Source: Ralstonia insidiosa (GTDB taxonomy: Bacteria; Pseudomonadota; Gammaproteobacteria; Burkholderiales; Burkholderiaceae). From it: a stretch of DNA of 64,000 nucleotides. Position numbers and translations under genes: made by a program. A model generated the notes under the pieces. That model was not told the origin of the DNA and did no database searches. It worked only from the letters and a program-made list of their open reading frames with translations. Below, in pieces: positions 56,350 through 64,000 of this stretch. Location of the stretch: NCBI RefSeq assembly GCF_008801405.1, contig NZ_VZPV01000001.1, forward strand, positions 2,170,001-2,234,000, given 5' to 3'. The first letter of the stretch is position 1; every line of letters begins with the position of its first letter.

Positions 56350-56547
56350 CTACCCCCTACGCTCATTAATCGAACACAGACAGTCGTCTCCCTGTCCGTG
56401 AAGCGGCATGACCGACAGTGAGCGCGTTGTATAGAAAGCGTAGCCATGCCACACCGCCAGCGCGGTGATGGCGGCAACGTTGAAGCAGCGCATTACAAGG
56501 AAAAACTGGGCGAGTCGAGACAACTCGCGCCTGGTAGCGAACGGCAT
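56350..56547 (-). CDS. Small single-helix membrane protein, possible operon leader
   Basis: The frame encodes 65 residues (MPFATRRELSRLAQFF...). It has a hydrophobic stretch (FLVMRCFNVAAITALAVW) and two late cysteines (DDCLC). AGGAG lies seven bases before the ATG, a better ribosome site than most neighbours have. The stop lies four bases from the MoeB-like start, so it may be translationally coupled. No family is recognised; a spurious frame remains possible. Confidence 0.5.
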   Translation of the reverse strand: MPFATRRELSRLAQFFLVMRCFNVAAITALAVWHGYAFYTTRSLSVMPLHGQGDDCLCSINERRG

Positions 56548-56780
56548 GGTGCAGCTCCTGATCAAAGGGGAACGTATCGGGTGCGCAGCGATGGACCGCG
56601 CCTGGCATGCAGCGAGCAGCGGTCATGTCGCCAAGGGCACGGCCCGGCGTATTCAGTGCATCAACCCGACGGACGTCCCGTTGGATTTATGCTTGCTCTC
56701 CGGCAATGAACACCGGCGGAGCAAGGCCATAGGCGTGCGACGGCGTGCCGCTCAAGCAGCGGCACGAACGCCAGCAGCGA
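56548..56780. other. Probable promoter region of the thiocarboxylate operon
   Basis: About 230 bp between the DUF2946 gene and the small leader gene. Open frames here are poor in either direction. The long minus-strand operon probably starts here unless it is read from upstream of DUF2946. No operator is recognised. Confidence 0.4.
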
Positions 56781-57176
56781 TCAGGAAAGCGATGGAGGAG
56801 CGCGGGATTGCGGCGCGGCCCAAACAAACAGCGGGCGCGGCGACTGGTAGTAGAGCACGGGCCGCATGGGCGTCCCGTTCAGAAGGGGAAGATGGAATTC
56901 AGCCGCAGGAGGAAGTCCCACCGCTCCTGCATGCGTGAAGCAGAAAGGGCAATGTTCGGTCGGTATGGACTTGGCAGGCGCGGAGGACGTGCTGCTTTGC
57001 TCGCCCTCGACCTTGATCAGCCTGGAGCCCTTGACCGAGCAAACCTGGACCCACAAGTCATCGGCCCCCTTGGTGGCAGACAGCGCGAAAGAAATGAACG
57101 GCGCAAGCGCCGCCAGCAGGACCGCAAAACATACGATCCAAGTGGCAACGTAGCGTGTGTCCCGGTTCATTTCCAT
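56781..57176 (-). CDS. DUF2946 family protein (copper-associated)
   Basis: The 131-residue protein has an N-terminal hydrophobic signal/anchor (WIVCFAVLLAALAPFISFAL). The DUF2946 cysteine pattern follows, with QVCSVKG and, later, HCPFCFTHAG, then a proline-rich end (APPSLS). Members occur with copper-regulated TonB receptors and PCuAC genes and may bind copper in the periplasm. The start is ATG 57176 or ATG 57170. It lies upstream of the thiocarboxylate operon in the same direction. Confidence 0.82.
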   Translation of the reverse strand: MEMNRDTRYVATWIVCFAVLLAALAPFISFALSATKGADDLWVQVCSVKGSRLIKVEGEQSSTSSAPAKSIPTEHCPFCFTHAGAVGLPPAAEFHLPLLNGTPMRPVLYYQSPRPLFVWAAPQSRAPPSLS

Positions 57177-57192
57177 ATGATTATTTTATCAT
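57177..57192 (-). promoter_or_regulatory. AT-rich palindromic promoter/operator candidate before DUF2946
   Basis: ATGAT and ATCAT flank TATTTT immediately upstream of the DUF2946 start. In a GC-rich genome this suggests a -10 box and perhaps a metalloregulator half-site pair. No consensus can be named. Confidence 0.3.
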
Positions 57193-57548
57193 CGGCGTCA
57201 TGCAGTCGAGCGAAAACCTTGCTGTCTCACATGCGCAAGTTGAGCCGACGATCGGTGACGAAGATGCCGTCAAGTTAATAGCTGGGATGCTGCAGATGAT
57301 CTAGTGACAAATTGCCGCGGGGAAAAGAATGGGATCTGTTTTTACTGGCCCAATTTTATTCCCCACGTCTTCATGCTGCATATCGCCAAACGAATGTGGG
57401 TCATGACTTGCTGTGCTAATCGACCGATGATTTGAGTTGCCTCTCCCATATGGTGTGGGGCAATAGCCTGTTGGCCGTATTTGAGTCAGCGCGTTCACGC
57501 GTGCCATGTGCTCGCGTTCATGAGACGGCGTTGCTGCGATCTTCCTGC
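57193..57548. other. Gene-free spacer between DUF2946 and the nickel receptor
   Basis: About 350 bp, AT-richer than its surroundings. A 69-codon minus-strand frame (57301-57507) has no recognisable family or ribosome site. I see no paired terminal repeats that would mark an insertion sequence. Confidence 0.5.
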
Positions 57549-59654
57549 CTAAAAATTCCAGACAATACCTGCACGCAGCGTGCGGGGCTCGGCCGGGTGG
57601 ATGTGGTGGTCATTGATGCCTGTGGCCACGCCATTGGCATCCAGCGGTGATGCTTCGCCCTTGAGCAAAGAGGCATAGTAATAGTCGATGTCGTTCACTT
57701 TCTTGTTGAGCGCGTTCAGCACCTCAACAAACACGCGCACGTTCTTCTGCACCCGGTAGCCGAGCTTGAGGTTGACCAGGAACGACGATGCAGAACGTAC
57801 GCTGTTGTCTTCCACCAGCGGGCGTGGGCCGAAGTAACGCAGGCGCGCGCCCAGTGTCCAGCGTTCGTGCGCCCACGAGACGCCGGCCGATGCGGTGGTC
57901 TGGATGGCTTCGGGAATGTAGTCGCCTACCGGATTGCTGTCGCGAAAGCGGGCGCGCGAGAAAGCCGCATCCGCATCCAGGATCAGCTCCGGCAGCGGTG
58001 TGTAGTACGCGGCCAATTCCACGCCAGTGCGGCGGCTGGGCCGGCTTGGCTCAGTGGTGCCCGTGTCGCCCGAGAAGACAAGCTCGGAGCCAATGTCCAG
58101 CCGCCACAACGATGCGGAAAGCTGCAGGTTGGGTGCGAGCTCCCGCGTGCGCACGCCGATCTCGTAGCCGGTGGCGGGTACCAGCACTGACACCTTCTGC
58201 ACAGGGTCTCCGCTCACGGGGTCGACGGTGGTGGTCGCGCCGCGCACGTCGTTGCTGTGATAACCCCGGCCCCAGTTCATGAACACATCGGTGCGCGCCG
58301 TGGGCGACAGCACCACGCTTAGCTTGGGGCTGACGATGTGGTCAGACCCGCTGCCCGAATTGAGCGGGTTGCTGCTGGCCACGTTGTACCAAAACTGGTC
58401 TGCCCGCACGCCAGCAATGGTGCGTAACCACGGGAGCCACTGCGTGCTGTTGCGCAGGTAGAGCGCGGTGCTGGTTTCGTTCACGGTGTCGCTGCGCACC
58501 AGTGCGTAGGGCTGGCGTGCCTCCGTGTTGCTGAGGCTGATCGGGTCGAGCCGGTCAAACCGAGTTTGCGAGCCGAACTCGGTTTCGCTCTCGCGCCCTG
58601 CCAATGTCCCCAGCCACGTGCGTGACGCATTCACACCCGTGGTGACCCGGTTCTCGAACTGCTCGAACTGGTCTCCCTGCACGGGGTTGTTGAGCGCATA
58701 GGTGAAGTCGGAGAACAGCTGCAATCGGCTCTTGATGACGTACGCATTGGCCTTGAGCTGTCCGTCGGCTAGGGGGCGCAACCAGTCGACCGACAGGCTG
58801 TAGCGCGAGGCGGCCCCACCATCGGTCGGGTCGATGGCGCCAAAGCGCGAGATGAGTCCTTCGTTGATGGCGCGCAGCGGCACTTGGTCGGTCGACTGCC
58901 ACGCGTTCTTGTACGCCATGCCGGTGATGCTTACACGCTCGCCGCCGCCCAGCGGTACGGTGTAGCGCAGCACACCGTTGAGCTTGTGCACGCCCTCGGG
59001 CACCGTCCACGGGCCGTTCTCGCCCAGCCACTCGAAGCCGTAAAGCAGCGTGCCGGGGCCGACGGTGTTGGCGTTGGCCAGCAGGCCGCGCCGGTAGTTG
59101 TGCTCACCCAGTTCGAACTGCGCAATACCCTGCGGCAGGCGGTCGACATAGTCGATGCGTACCGCGCCGGCAGCGGAAAAGTCGCCTTCTTCCGCAAAGT
59201 AAGTGCCTTTCTTATAGGCAATGCCGCTGACCAGCTCGGGGATGACGAAGTTGAGATCGGTGTAGCCCTGACCATGCGCGTTCGTGCGCATGTTGACCGG
59301 CATGCCGGCCACGGTGGTGGCCAGGTCTGTGCCGTGGTCGAGGTTGAAGCCGCGCAGGAAGTACTGGTTGGCTTTGCCGTCGCCGCTGTGCTGGGTGACG
59401 ATCAGGCCTGGTACCGTCTCCAGCAGTTCGCCCGGTCGCAGCAGGGGCCGGTTCTCCAGTTGGGCGCGCGGCACGTAGCCCTGGTTGGCCGCCTCACCCG
59501 TGGCCGCAGCGGTGGCTGCAGAGCCGCTGACGGTGGTGGCCTCCAATTGCACCTCGGGCTGTTGCACGCCGCCCGCATGGGCAGCACCTGAATGCACCAG
59601 GGCATAGCCCAGCCCCCACAGCGCTCCGATCGACCACGCCTGACTCGCACGCAT
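57549..59654 (-). CDS. TonB-dependent receptor, probably nickel-related
   Basis: The 701-residue receptor has a signal peptide (GALWGLGYALVHSGAAHA). The plug domain contains RPGELLETVPGLIVTQHSG and FLRGFNLDHGTDLATTVAGMPVN, with TDLNFVIPELV after it. The barrel ends in RTLRAGIVWNF. Two features tie it to nickel: nikR lies directly upstream on the same strand, and a strong NikR-type dyad lies 30 bp before its start. The ligand may be Ni2+ or a nickelophore complex; this is inferred from regulation. Confidence 0.88.
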   Translation of the reverse strand: MRASQAWSIGALWGLGYALVHSGAAHAGGVQQPEVQLEATTVSGSAATAAATGEAANQGYVPRAQLENRPLLRPGELLETVPGLIVTQHSGDGKANQYFLRGFNLDHGTDLATTVAGMPVNMRTNAHGQGYTDLNFVIPELVSGIAYKKGTYFAEEGDFSAAGAVRIDYVDRLPQGIAQFELGEHNYRRGLLANANTVGPGTLLYGFEWLGENGPWTVPEGVHKLNGVLRYTVPLGGGERVSITGMAYKNAWQSTDQVPLRAINEGLISRFGAIDPTDGGAASRYSLSVDWLRPLADGQLKANAYVIKSRLQLFSDFTYALNNPVQGDQFEQFENRVTTGVNASRTWLGTLAGRESETEFGSQTRFDRLDPISLSNTEARQPYALVRSDTVNETSTALYLRNSTQWLPWLRTIAGVRADQFWYNVASSNPLNSGSGSDHIVSPKLSVVLSPTARTDVFMNWGRGYHSNDVRGATTTVDPVSGDPVQKVSVLVPATGYEIGVRTRELAPNLQLSASLWRLDIGSELVFSGDTGTTEPSRPSRRTGVELAAYYTPLPELILDADAAFSRARFRDSNPVGDYIPEAIQTTASAGVSWAHERWTLGARLRYFGPRPLVEDNSVRSASSFLVNLKLGYRVQKNVRVFVEVLNALNKKVNDIDYYYASLLKGEASPLDANGVATGINDHHIHPAEPRTLRAGIVWNF

Positions 59655-59683
59655 CCACCCACTCCCTGACGCTTGATATTTGT

Positions 59684-59710
59684 GTATGAAGATTTATGCA
59701 AACTTCATAC
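59684..59710. promoter_or_regulatory. Putative NikR operator
   Basis: GTATGAAG at 59684-59691 and CTTCATAC at 59703-59710 form a perfect 8-bp dyad with an 11-bp centre. The E. coli NikR site is GTATGA-N16-TCATAC; here the spacing is N15. It lies between nikR and the receptor gene and overlaps the expected receptor promoter. Confidence 0.75.
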
Positions 59711-59751
59711 CAACATGCAAGTTTGGCGTCACATGCTTGCCAGTGATGGGC

Positions 59752-60195
59752 TCAATGCGGGTGATGGTGGTGGTGCCCGTGGTCGTCCGGGGTGCCCGAG
59801 GTCATGATCAGGTTGAGCTGGCCTTGCTTGACGCCGCGCTCGCTGCTTATGGCATCGGCCAGACGGCGCACGGCACTGGCAGGCCCACGCAGGATGACGG
59901 TCTCGATGCAGTGCTCATCATCCAGATGCGCGTGCATGGTGGACACCGTCAGGCCGTGGTGGGCGTGCTGGATGCGCGTCAGCCGCTCAGCCAACTCACG
60001 CTCGTGGTGGTTGTAGATGTACGACAGGTTGGCCACGCAGGGGCCATCTTCGTTGTGCGATTCTCGCCAGCGGTCCAGGTGCACGCGCAGGAGGTCGCGT
60101 ACCGCTTCCGAGCGGTTGGCGTAACCGTGCTCCGCCATCAGCCGGTCAAACTCGGCGGCCAGCGCATCGTCCAGAGAGATCGTGAAGCGTTCCAT
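59752..60195 (-). CDS. nikR: Nickel-responsive transcriptional regulator NikR
   Basis: The 147-residue repressor has a ribbon-helix-helix N-terminus (ERFTISLDDALAAEFDRLMAEHGYANRSEAVRDLLR). The ACT-like C-terminal domain carries the nickel ligands in STMHAHLDDEHCIETV (H-x-H and Cys). The tail is unusually His-rich (DDHGHHHHHPH), which could add metal binding. It precedes the TonB receptor gene and probably represses it when nickel is bound. Confidence 0.92.
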   Translation of the reverse strand: MERFTISLDDALAAEFDRLMAEHGYANRSEAVRDLLRVHLDRWRESHNEDGPCVANLSYIYNHHERELAERLTRIQHAHHGLTVSTMHAHLDDEHCIETVILRGPASAVRRLADAISSERGVKQGQLNLIMTSGTPDDHGHHHHHPH

Positions 60196-60339
60196 AGTGG
60201 GGCATCAAGGCACCCGCTTTGTGCATTGCCCGGGGGTGGGCTAGGCAGGGCAGGCAAGTGGTTCGATTGTACTGAGCAGATACGCCCGCGCACGCGAGTG
60301 GAGTTCTTATGGGAGCTTGTACCGATCTATCGGGATAGT

Positions 60340-60355
60340 GGACTTTCAAAAGTCC
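60340..60355. repeat. 16-bp palindrome upstream of the integrase
   Basis: GGACTTT and AAAGTCC flank CA, giving a perfect dyad. It lies between nikR and the integrase gene, 10 bp before the Fur-box-like site. Confidence 0.5.
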
Positions 60356-60364
60356 ATCACACAT

Positions 60365-60380
60365 GATAACTATTCTTATC
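60365..60380. promoter_or_regulatory. Fur-box-like sequence
   Basis: GATAACTATTCTTATC resembles the Fur consensus GATAATGATAATCATTATC, with GATAA and TTATC at the ends. It lies 35 bp before the integrase ATG and about 170 bp upstream of nikR. Confidence 0.45.
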
Positions 60381-60414
60381 GCAATAGCTGCATTGAAGCA
60401 CTAAACTGCCTTCT

Positions 60415-62115
60415 ATGAAAACGCGTCTGCTTCCCGTTCATCCCTCGGTCGACACCCCACCTGATTTCCCCGACACCGCCGAACTGGCGGCGCTGCGTGC
60501 CTGGCATGCTGGTTTGTCCACCCGCGAAGCCGTTGAGCGGTACCTGGGCGAGCGCCGGGTGCCAGGGCAGTCCTCGCGCAGCGTGCTCAGCCGCATCCGG
60601 CTCCAGCTCGCCACGTTTGCGCGCCAGCGGCAGCGCGAGGACCTGGCGGTACTGTTTGAGATACCAGCGGCTGAGCGCGCCAAACAGGGCAGGGCGGCTG
60701 ACCAGGCGATCGAACTGCTTCGCACGCTGCCGCTGCCAGCCCCGCTGATCAGCGATGACGTGGAACGATGGCTGGACGCGCGCGCCGTCGCCGCACTGCG
60801 GGCCGTCGGCATCGACACCCTGGCGGATCTGACCGTCCGCGTGCCGCGCCGGCGTCGTTGGTGGGCGGCCATTCCTGGGCTGGGGCAGGCTGGTGCGCGG
60901 CGGATCGAGGCGTTCTTTGCCGAACACCCGCGATTGACCGAGCGTGCCCGGGCGCTGATCGCTGCACAGGTCCGCGGTGTGGTGGTGCCCTGGGAGCAAT
61001 TGCGGCTGCCGCACGAAGTCGACGGCTCGCAAGGGCAATTCCGTGCGCCGCGCGCGACCTGCGTGCTCACTGCCGACAACGACTACGAGGCCGTCCAGGC
61101 CTGGCTTTCCCTACACGAATCCCCCGCAACCCAGCGGGCGTACCGCAAAGAAGCCGAGCGCTTGATGTTGTGGGCGATCGTCGAACGCGGTCGGCCGCTA
61201 TCGTCACTGACCACCGAGGATGCAATCGCCTACCGTGGCTTCCTGCGTCGACCAACGCCGCGAGAACGCTGGGTCGGGCCGGCACGCCCGCGCACATCCG
61301 TCGAGTGGCGGCCATTCACGGACGGGTTGTCTGCGCGCTCGGTCGCCTACGCGTTGTCCGTGTTGGGGGCCATGTTCCGGTGGCTGATTCAGCAGCGCTA
61401 CATGCTGGCCAACCCGTTCGCTGGCGTCAAGGTGCGCGGCGGCGGCAGGACTGCCGCGCTGGATGCCTCGCATGCATTTAGCGACGGCGAATGGGCGCTC
61501 GTGCGCACGATTGCCGACGGTTTGGAGTGGTCCTACGGCTGGGAAGCACCCGCCGCACAGCGGCTGCGTTTTGTATTGGATTTTGGCTATGCAACGGGCC
61601 TGCGGGCGAGCGAACTCGTTTCTTCCAAGCTCGGTGACGTCGAAACGGATCGGCAGGGCGATCACTGGCTGAACCTGGTGGGGAAGGGGAGCCGCGCCGG
61701 CAAGGTCGCGCTGCCGCCGCTCGCGTGTTCGGCTATCGACCGCTACCTAGTAGAGCGCGGGCTGCCCGTCACGCGGTCGCGCTGGAACCCGAAGACGCCG
61801 CTGGTTGGTGGCTTGGGGTTGGATCCTGGCGGCGGGATTACGGGAACGCGGTTGTGGAGTGTGGTGCGGCGGTTTTTTGAGACCGCCGCCGATGTCATCG
61901 AGAACGACCATGCAGTAATGGCTGAGAAGCTACGCAAGGCCAGCCCACACTGGATGCGGCATACGCATGCCACTCACGCACTCGCGCGCGGTGCGGAACT
62001 GACCACCGTGCGGGATAACCTGCGGCACGCGTCCATCTCGACGACGTCGATCTATCTGCATGGTGACGACGTGAAGCGGGCTCGGCAGATCAATGCGGCT
62101 TTTGCGGCAGAATGA
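60415..62115 (+). CDS. Large tyrosine recombinase with N-terminal DUF3701-type domain
   Basis: The 566-residue protein has an N-terminal region with LRAWHAGLSTREAVERYLGERR and TLADLTVRVPRRRRWWAAIPGLG, typical of the DUF3701 extension on some Burkholderiales integrases. The catalytic domain follows, with Arg in YATGLRASELVSSKL, H-x-x-R in PHWMRHTHATHAL and Tyr in STTSIYLHGDD. No tRNA or obvious attachment repeat is nearby, so its element is not delimited. The following small gene overlaps its end. Confidence 0.88.
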   Translation: MKTRLLPVHPSVDTPPDFPDTAELAALRAWHAGLSTREAVERYLGERRVPGQSSRSVLSRIRLQLATFARQRQREDLAVLFEIPAAERAKQGRAADQAIELLRTLPLPAPLISDDVERWLDARAVAALRAVGIDTLADLTVRVPRRRRWWAAIPGLGQAGARRIEAFFAEHPRLTERARALIAAQVRGVVVPWEQLRLPHEVDGSQGQFRAPRATCVLTADNDYEAVQAWLSLHESPATQRAYRKEAERLMLWAIVERGRPLSSLTTEDAIAYRGFLRRPTPRERWVGPARPRTSVEWRPFTDGLSARSVAYALSVLGAMFRWLIQQRYMLANPFAGVKVRGGGRTAALDASHAFSDGEWALVRTIADGLEWSYGWEAPAAQRLRFVLDFGYATGLRASELVSSKLGDVETDRQGDHWLNLVGKGSRAGKVALPPLACSAIDRYLVERGLPVTRSRWNPKTPLVGGLGLDPGGGITGTRLWSVVRRFFETAADVIENDHAVMAEKLRKASPHWMRHTHATHALARGAELTTVRDNLRHASISTTSIYLHGDDVKRARQINAAFAAE

Positions 62116-62165
62116 AATCAAGGCCGCAATGGCCCGAAAGCCATTACCAATGGAGTCCGACCGTT

Positions 62166-62555
62166 ATGAAGCCGACCTTCCAGGAGCGCCAAGAACTTAG
62201 AAGTCAGTTTGCCAACGATGTCGACAGGATGGTGCTTTGCTTGCAAGCGACTGCCGTCACCGCCACAGATGATGAAGTCGTCCAGGCTTGGGCTGAGTAC
62301 TCCGACGACAACCGTGCTGGTTGGCTAACTCTTCCAGAAAGTGATGAGACCTTACGCCAGCTTCTGATCAAGTATTTGACAATAACAAGGACACGACTCG
62401 TTTGGCGCGTCACCGGCGTCGAAGCAACGGACGGGACCGGCGATTTCATCGTCCCGCTGCCATCGGAACTGCTTGAACAGTTGGGGTGGCAAATCGGCGA
62501 GGAATTGGCGCTTGAACAAGTTGAACCCGGCACCGTGCGGTTGCGACGCACCTAG
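62166..62555 (+). CDS. AbrB/SpoVT-like domain protein
   Basis: The 129-residue protein ends in an AbrB-like swapped-hairpin segment: DFIVPLPSELLEQLGWQIGEELALEQVEPGTVRLRR. The N-terminal 70 residues are helical and unknown. The start is ATG 62166 after GGAG; an in-frame ATG at 62112 overlaps the integrase stop. Such proteins usually act as antitoxins or regulators, but no toxin gene follows. Confidence 0.65.
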   Translation: MKPTFQERQELRSQFANDVDRMVLCLQATAVTATDDEVVQAWAEYSDDNRAGWLTLPESDETLRQLLIKYLTITRTRLVWRVTGVEATDGTGDFIVPLPSELLEQLGWQIGEELALEQVEPGTVRLRRT

Positions 62556-62840
62556 GCAGTGTCTCCGCGGCGCGGGGAAGGTCAAAAGTGGTTACGGACA
62601 GTCTTAACAGAATCGTGTCCCTAAAGGAACTCAACGATATTGGGGCACGCAACGCAGGTACCAAATGGCACAAGCGGTCGAATCTGACATTACGACGTAG
62701 GGTTCCGTTGGAAAGTGGCGAATTTCGACCCATCTTTCCGTTGGAGCGGTGTGTTTGCGTCACATCTCGGCCCTGCCTTTTTACTACGAAACGCGTGTAA
62801 TTTGCATTATGTTAAATCACGACGCAAATTGTGGGCGCGT
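62556..62840. other. Gene-free region downstream of the AbrB-like gene
   Basis: About 285 bp with no convincing gene and a locally AT-rich stretch near 62790-62820 that could be a plus-strand promoter. A terminator-like hairpin follows at 62935. Confidence 0.4.
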
Positions 62841-63086
62841 CTACAACAGGCGCTGCGTGCAATCCAGGCACGCGCGGAACCGGCAACCGCGTGACCGGCA
62901 ACACATCAGCAAGTCCAGCACCTCCCTCTTCGAAACGCCTGCATCGAGCAGGCGTTTTTTCTTCTTCTCGATCTTCCTGTAGTAGCGCCTACGCGGCGCG
63001 TCTTGGATGCCACGGCGCAGATGCCGGATGTGCCAATAAAGGTTCCGGATCTCGCGCGCCAGCGCCCGCTTTTCATCGTCAGACAC
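62841..63086 (-). CDS. Small basic, helical hypothetical protein (81 residues)
   Basis: GTG 63086 is preceded by CAGGGG. The product is highly charged and helical (SDDEKRALAREIRNLYWHIR, then KKKKRLLDAGVSKREVLDLL), with four late cysteines. No function is known. A plus-strand terminator-like hairpin lies inside the gene (62935-62960), which lowers confidence. Confidence 0.6.
   Translation of the reverse strand: MSDDEKRALAREIRNLYWHIRHLRRGIQDAPRRRYYRKIEKKKKRLLDAGVSKREVLDLLMCCRSRGCRFRACLDCTQRLL
62935..62960 (+). terminator. Rho-independent terminator-like hairpin
   Basis: ACGCCTGC (62935-62942) pairs with GCAGGCGT (62948-62955) around ATCGA, followed by a T-run. It would terminate plus-strand transcripts from the AbrB-like gene or from an unannotated RNA. 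It overlaps a minus-strand frame. Confidence 0.6.
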
Positions 63087-63134
63087 TTCGCCCCTGCGTG
63101 TTATCTTTACGCAACACTAGCAATGGGGTGCGCG

Positions 63135-63632
63135 ATGCGCAACATCAACCTGTGGACGATTTTGATCTGCCTTGCCGGCGGCCTATACGTCTACGAGTAC
63201 TACCCGCGAAACGGCGCCAAGATCGAAATTGCCATCCCGGCAGTCACCCATCAGGAACCGGCCGTAGCACCTGCACCTGAGCCGCCAAAGCCCGCACCAG
63301 TAGTCAACACACAGCCCACATACACGCCACCGCCACCAGCACCGGCGCAGCCACAGCAATCGGGCAGCATCGATCCGTGGACGGCCGAGCTAGCGCGCCA
63401 AGCTGACGCCCGCATCGCACGCCAACGCGGCGAGTGGGCAGCGCAAGACCGGCAAGCCGCCCAGGTACAGGCAGCGCAAGCAAACGCCGCTGCAGCAACC
63501 TGCATCGGTCTACGGCAAGAGAAAGAGGGAATTTTGGCGAGCCAACGCCACGGTGGGACGGCTCAATGGATGAACTATCTGAACGACCGGTTCCACACCG
63601 TCTCAGACGCGCTGTATCGCAACCGCTGCTGA
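63135..63632 (+). CDS. Membrane-anchored proline/alanine-rich hypothetical protein
   Basis: The 165-residue protein has a single N-terminal helix (LWTILICLAGGLYVYEYY) as signal anchor. A Pro/Ala-rich linker (about 35-80) and a Gln/Ala-rich coiled-coil-like part follow, with two cysteines (TCIGLRQ and the final RNRC). ATG 63135 follows GGGG. The layout suggests a periplasmic or envelope-spanning protein; no family is recognised. Confidence 0.65.
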   Translation: MRNINLWTILICLAGGLYVYEYYPRNGAKIEIAIPAVTHQEPAVAPAPEPPKPAPVVNTQPTYTPPPPAPAQPQQSGSIDPWTAELARQADARIARQRGEWAAQDRQAAQVQAAQANAAAATCIGLRQEKEGILASQRHGGTAQWMNYLNDRFHTVSDALYRNRC

Positions 63633-63885
63633 AAATCCCAGCTGGAGATCCACACGATGGTTTTTGAAGGCCCGCGCCAGGACTAGCTTTGCTGGCGATT
63701 TTTCCTGCAGGAGAAAAGCGGGCTTGCAAGAGAGGGGGTGTTTGGATGTGGGCAGCCTTGTATGTACCTACCTGGTCGTACCCGCTGCTCGGTCCCGCCA
63801 GCCGCACTGGCCGTGCGACAACCGCCAGAGATCCCGCCCACGCCCCACCTCTACCGCCTGGTCATGGGCGCGGACACTCCCGACG

Positions 63886-64000
63886 CTAGTCCATATCGAT
63901 CACGTCATCGATCGAGTGCAACGAGATCACCAAGCGCAGGCGCGACACCCCACGCTCCTTCATCGCACGCTCTATCAACTCCTCAAGCGTCACCGACCAA
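63886..64000 (-). CDS. Hypothetical protein, C-terminal end (partial)
   Basis: A minus-strand frame enters from the right edge and ends at TAG (63886-63888). It encodes about 37 residues, including LEELIERAMKERGVSRLRL and DDVIDMD. It looks like real coding sequence but is too short to assign. Confidence 0.5.
   Translation of the reverse strand, partial: WSVTLEELIERAMKERGVSRLRLVISLHSIDDVIDMD

Noticed and set aside
56465..56938. Plus-strand frame of 157 codons over the DUF2946 region
   Set aside because: It overlaps the conserved DUF2946 gene and the small leader gene, lacks recognisable motifs, and its Arg/Ala-rich composition fits an antisense shadow.
57301..57507. Possible insertion-sequence remnant between DUF2946 and the nickel receptor
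   Set aside because: No transposase motif, and no second copy of a terminal repeat could be found in the region.

Overview
The window looks like a high-GC betaproteobacterial chromosome segment from the Burkholderiaceae, most like Ralstonia. The signs are a cysteine-type intracellular PHB depolymerase, many LysR regulators and MHS-type MFS carriers, and Ralstonia/Cupriavidus-style integrases. This is pattern recognition; no search was run. The window starts inside an ABC permease gene and ends inside an unidentified minus-strand gene. No rRNA, tRNA or CRISPR array was seen.

Layout. 1-14.5 kb is ordinary core and catabolic DNA: an ABC transporter with a metallophosphoesterase, azoreductase, PHB depolymerase, a GST, a 2-oxoacid dehydrogenase E1a-E1b-E2 operon, and an amidase/M20 amidohydrolase/MFS unit with a divergent LysR gene. 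14.95-20.74 kb is a compact, visibly lower-GC seven-gene glycan operon. Its genes suggest an N-formylated 4-amino-4,6-dideoxyhexose that is loaded on a lipid carrier, flipped and transferred, by analogy with Arn. 21.0-23.3 kb holds an AraC regulator and an MFS exporter. About 23.7-29.5 kb is a Tn7/Tn5053-like transposition module (TnsB-like, TnsC/TniB-like and TniQ-like) with repeated putative end sites and no evident cargo.

29.8-41.2 kb is catabolic. One unit has three tandem RraA-family genes, an aminotransferase and a hydrolase. The next has an MHS carrier, 5-oxoprolinase PxpB-PxpC-PxpA homologues and a BCCP-like protein that lacks the biotinyl lysine. 41.4-44.1 kb is scarred DNA: a porin 3' stub, a 5'-truncated retron reverse transcriptase fused to a trypsin-like protease, and a tyrosine recombinase gene.

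44.1-57.2 kb is the most interesting region, a long minus-strand run. It encodes a MoeB/ThiF-rhodanese protein, a JAMM protease, a MoaD/ThiS-like carrier whose diglycine is masked by a 16-residue tail, a CaiB-type protein, an AMP-ligase, an acyl-CoA dehydrogenase, an MFS carrier and a GH88-like hydrolase. These lead directly into a copper-uptake-associated protein, a TonB-dependent receptor and a PCuAC copper chaperone; a DUF2946 gene lies upstream. I read this as a thiocarboxylate-forming metallophore system, related in logic to thioquinolobactin and PDTC, tied to copper acquisition. The product is unknown. 57.5-60.2 kb is a nickel module: NikR, a TonB-dependent receptor and a near-canonical NikR operator between them. 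The right end carries a large DUF3701-type integrase, an AbrB-like protein and small unknown genes.
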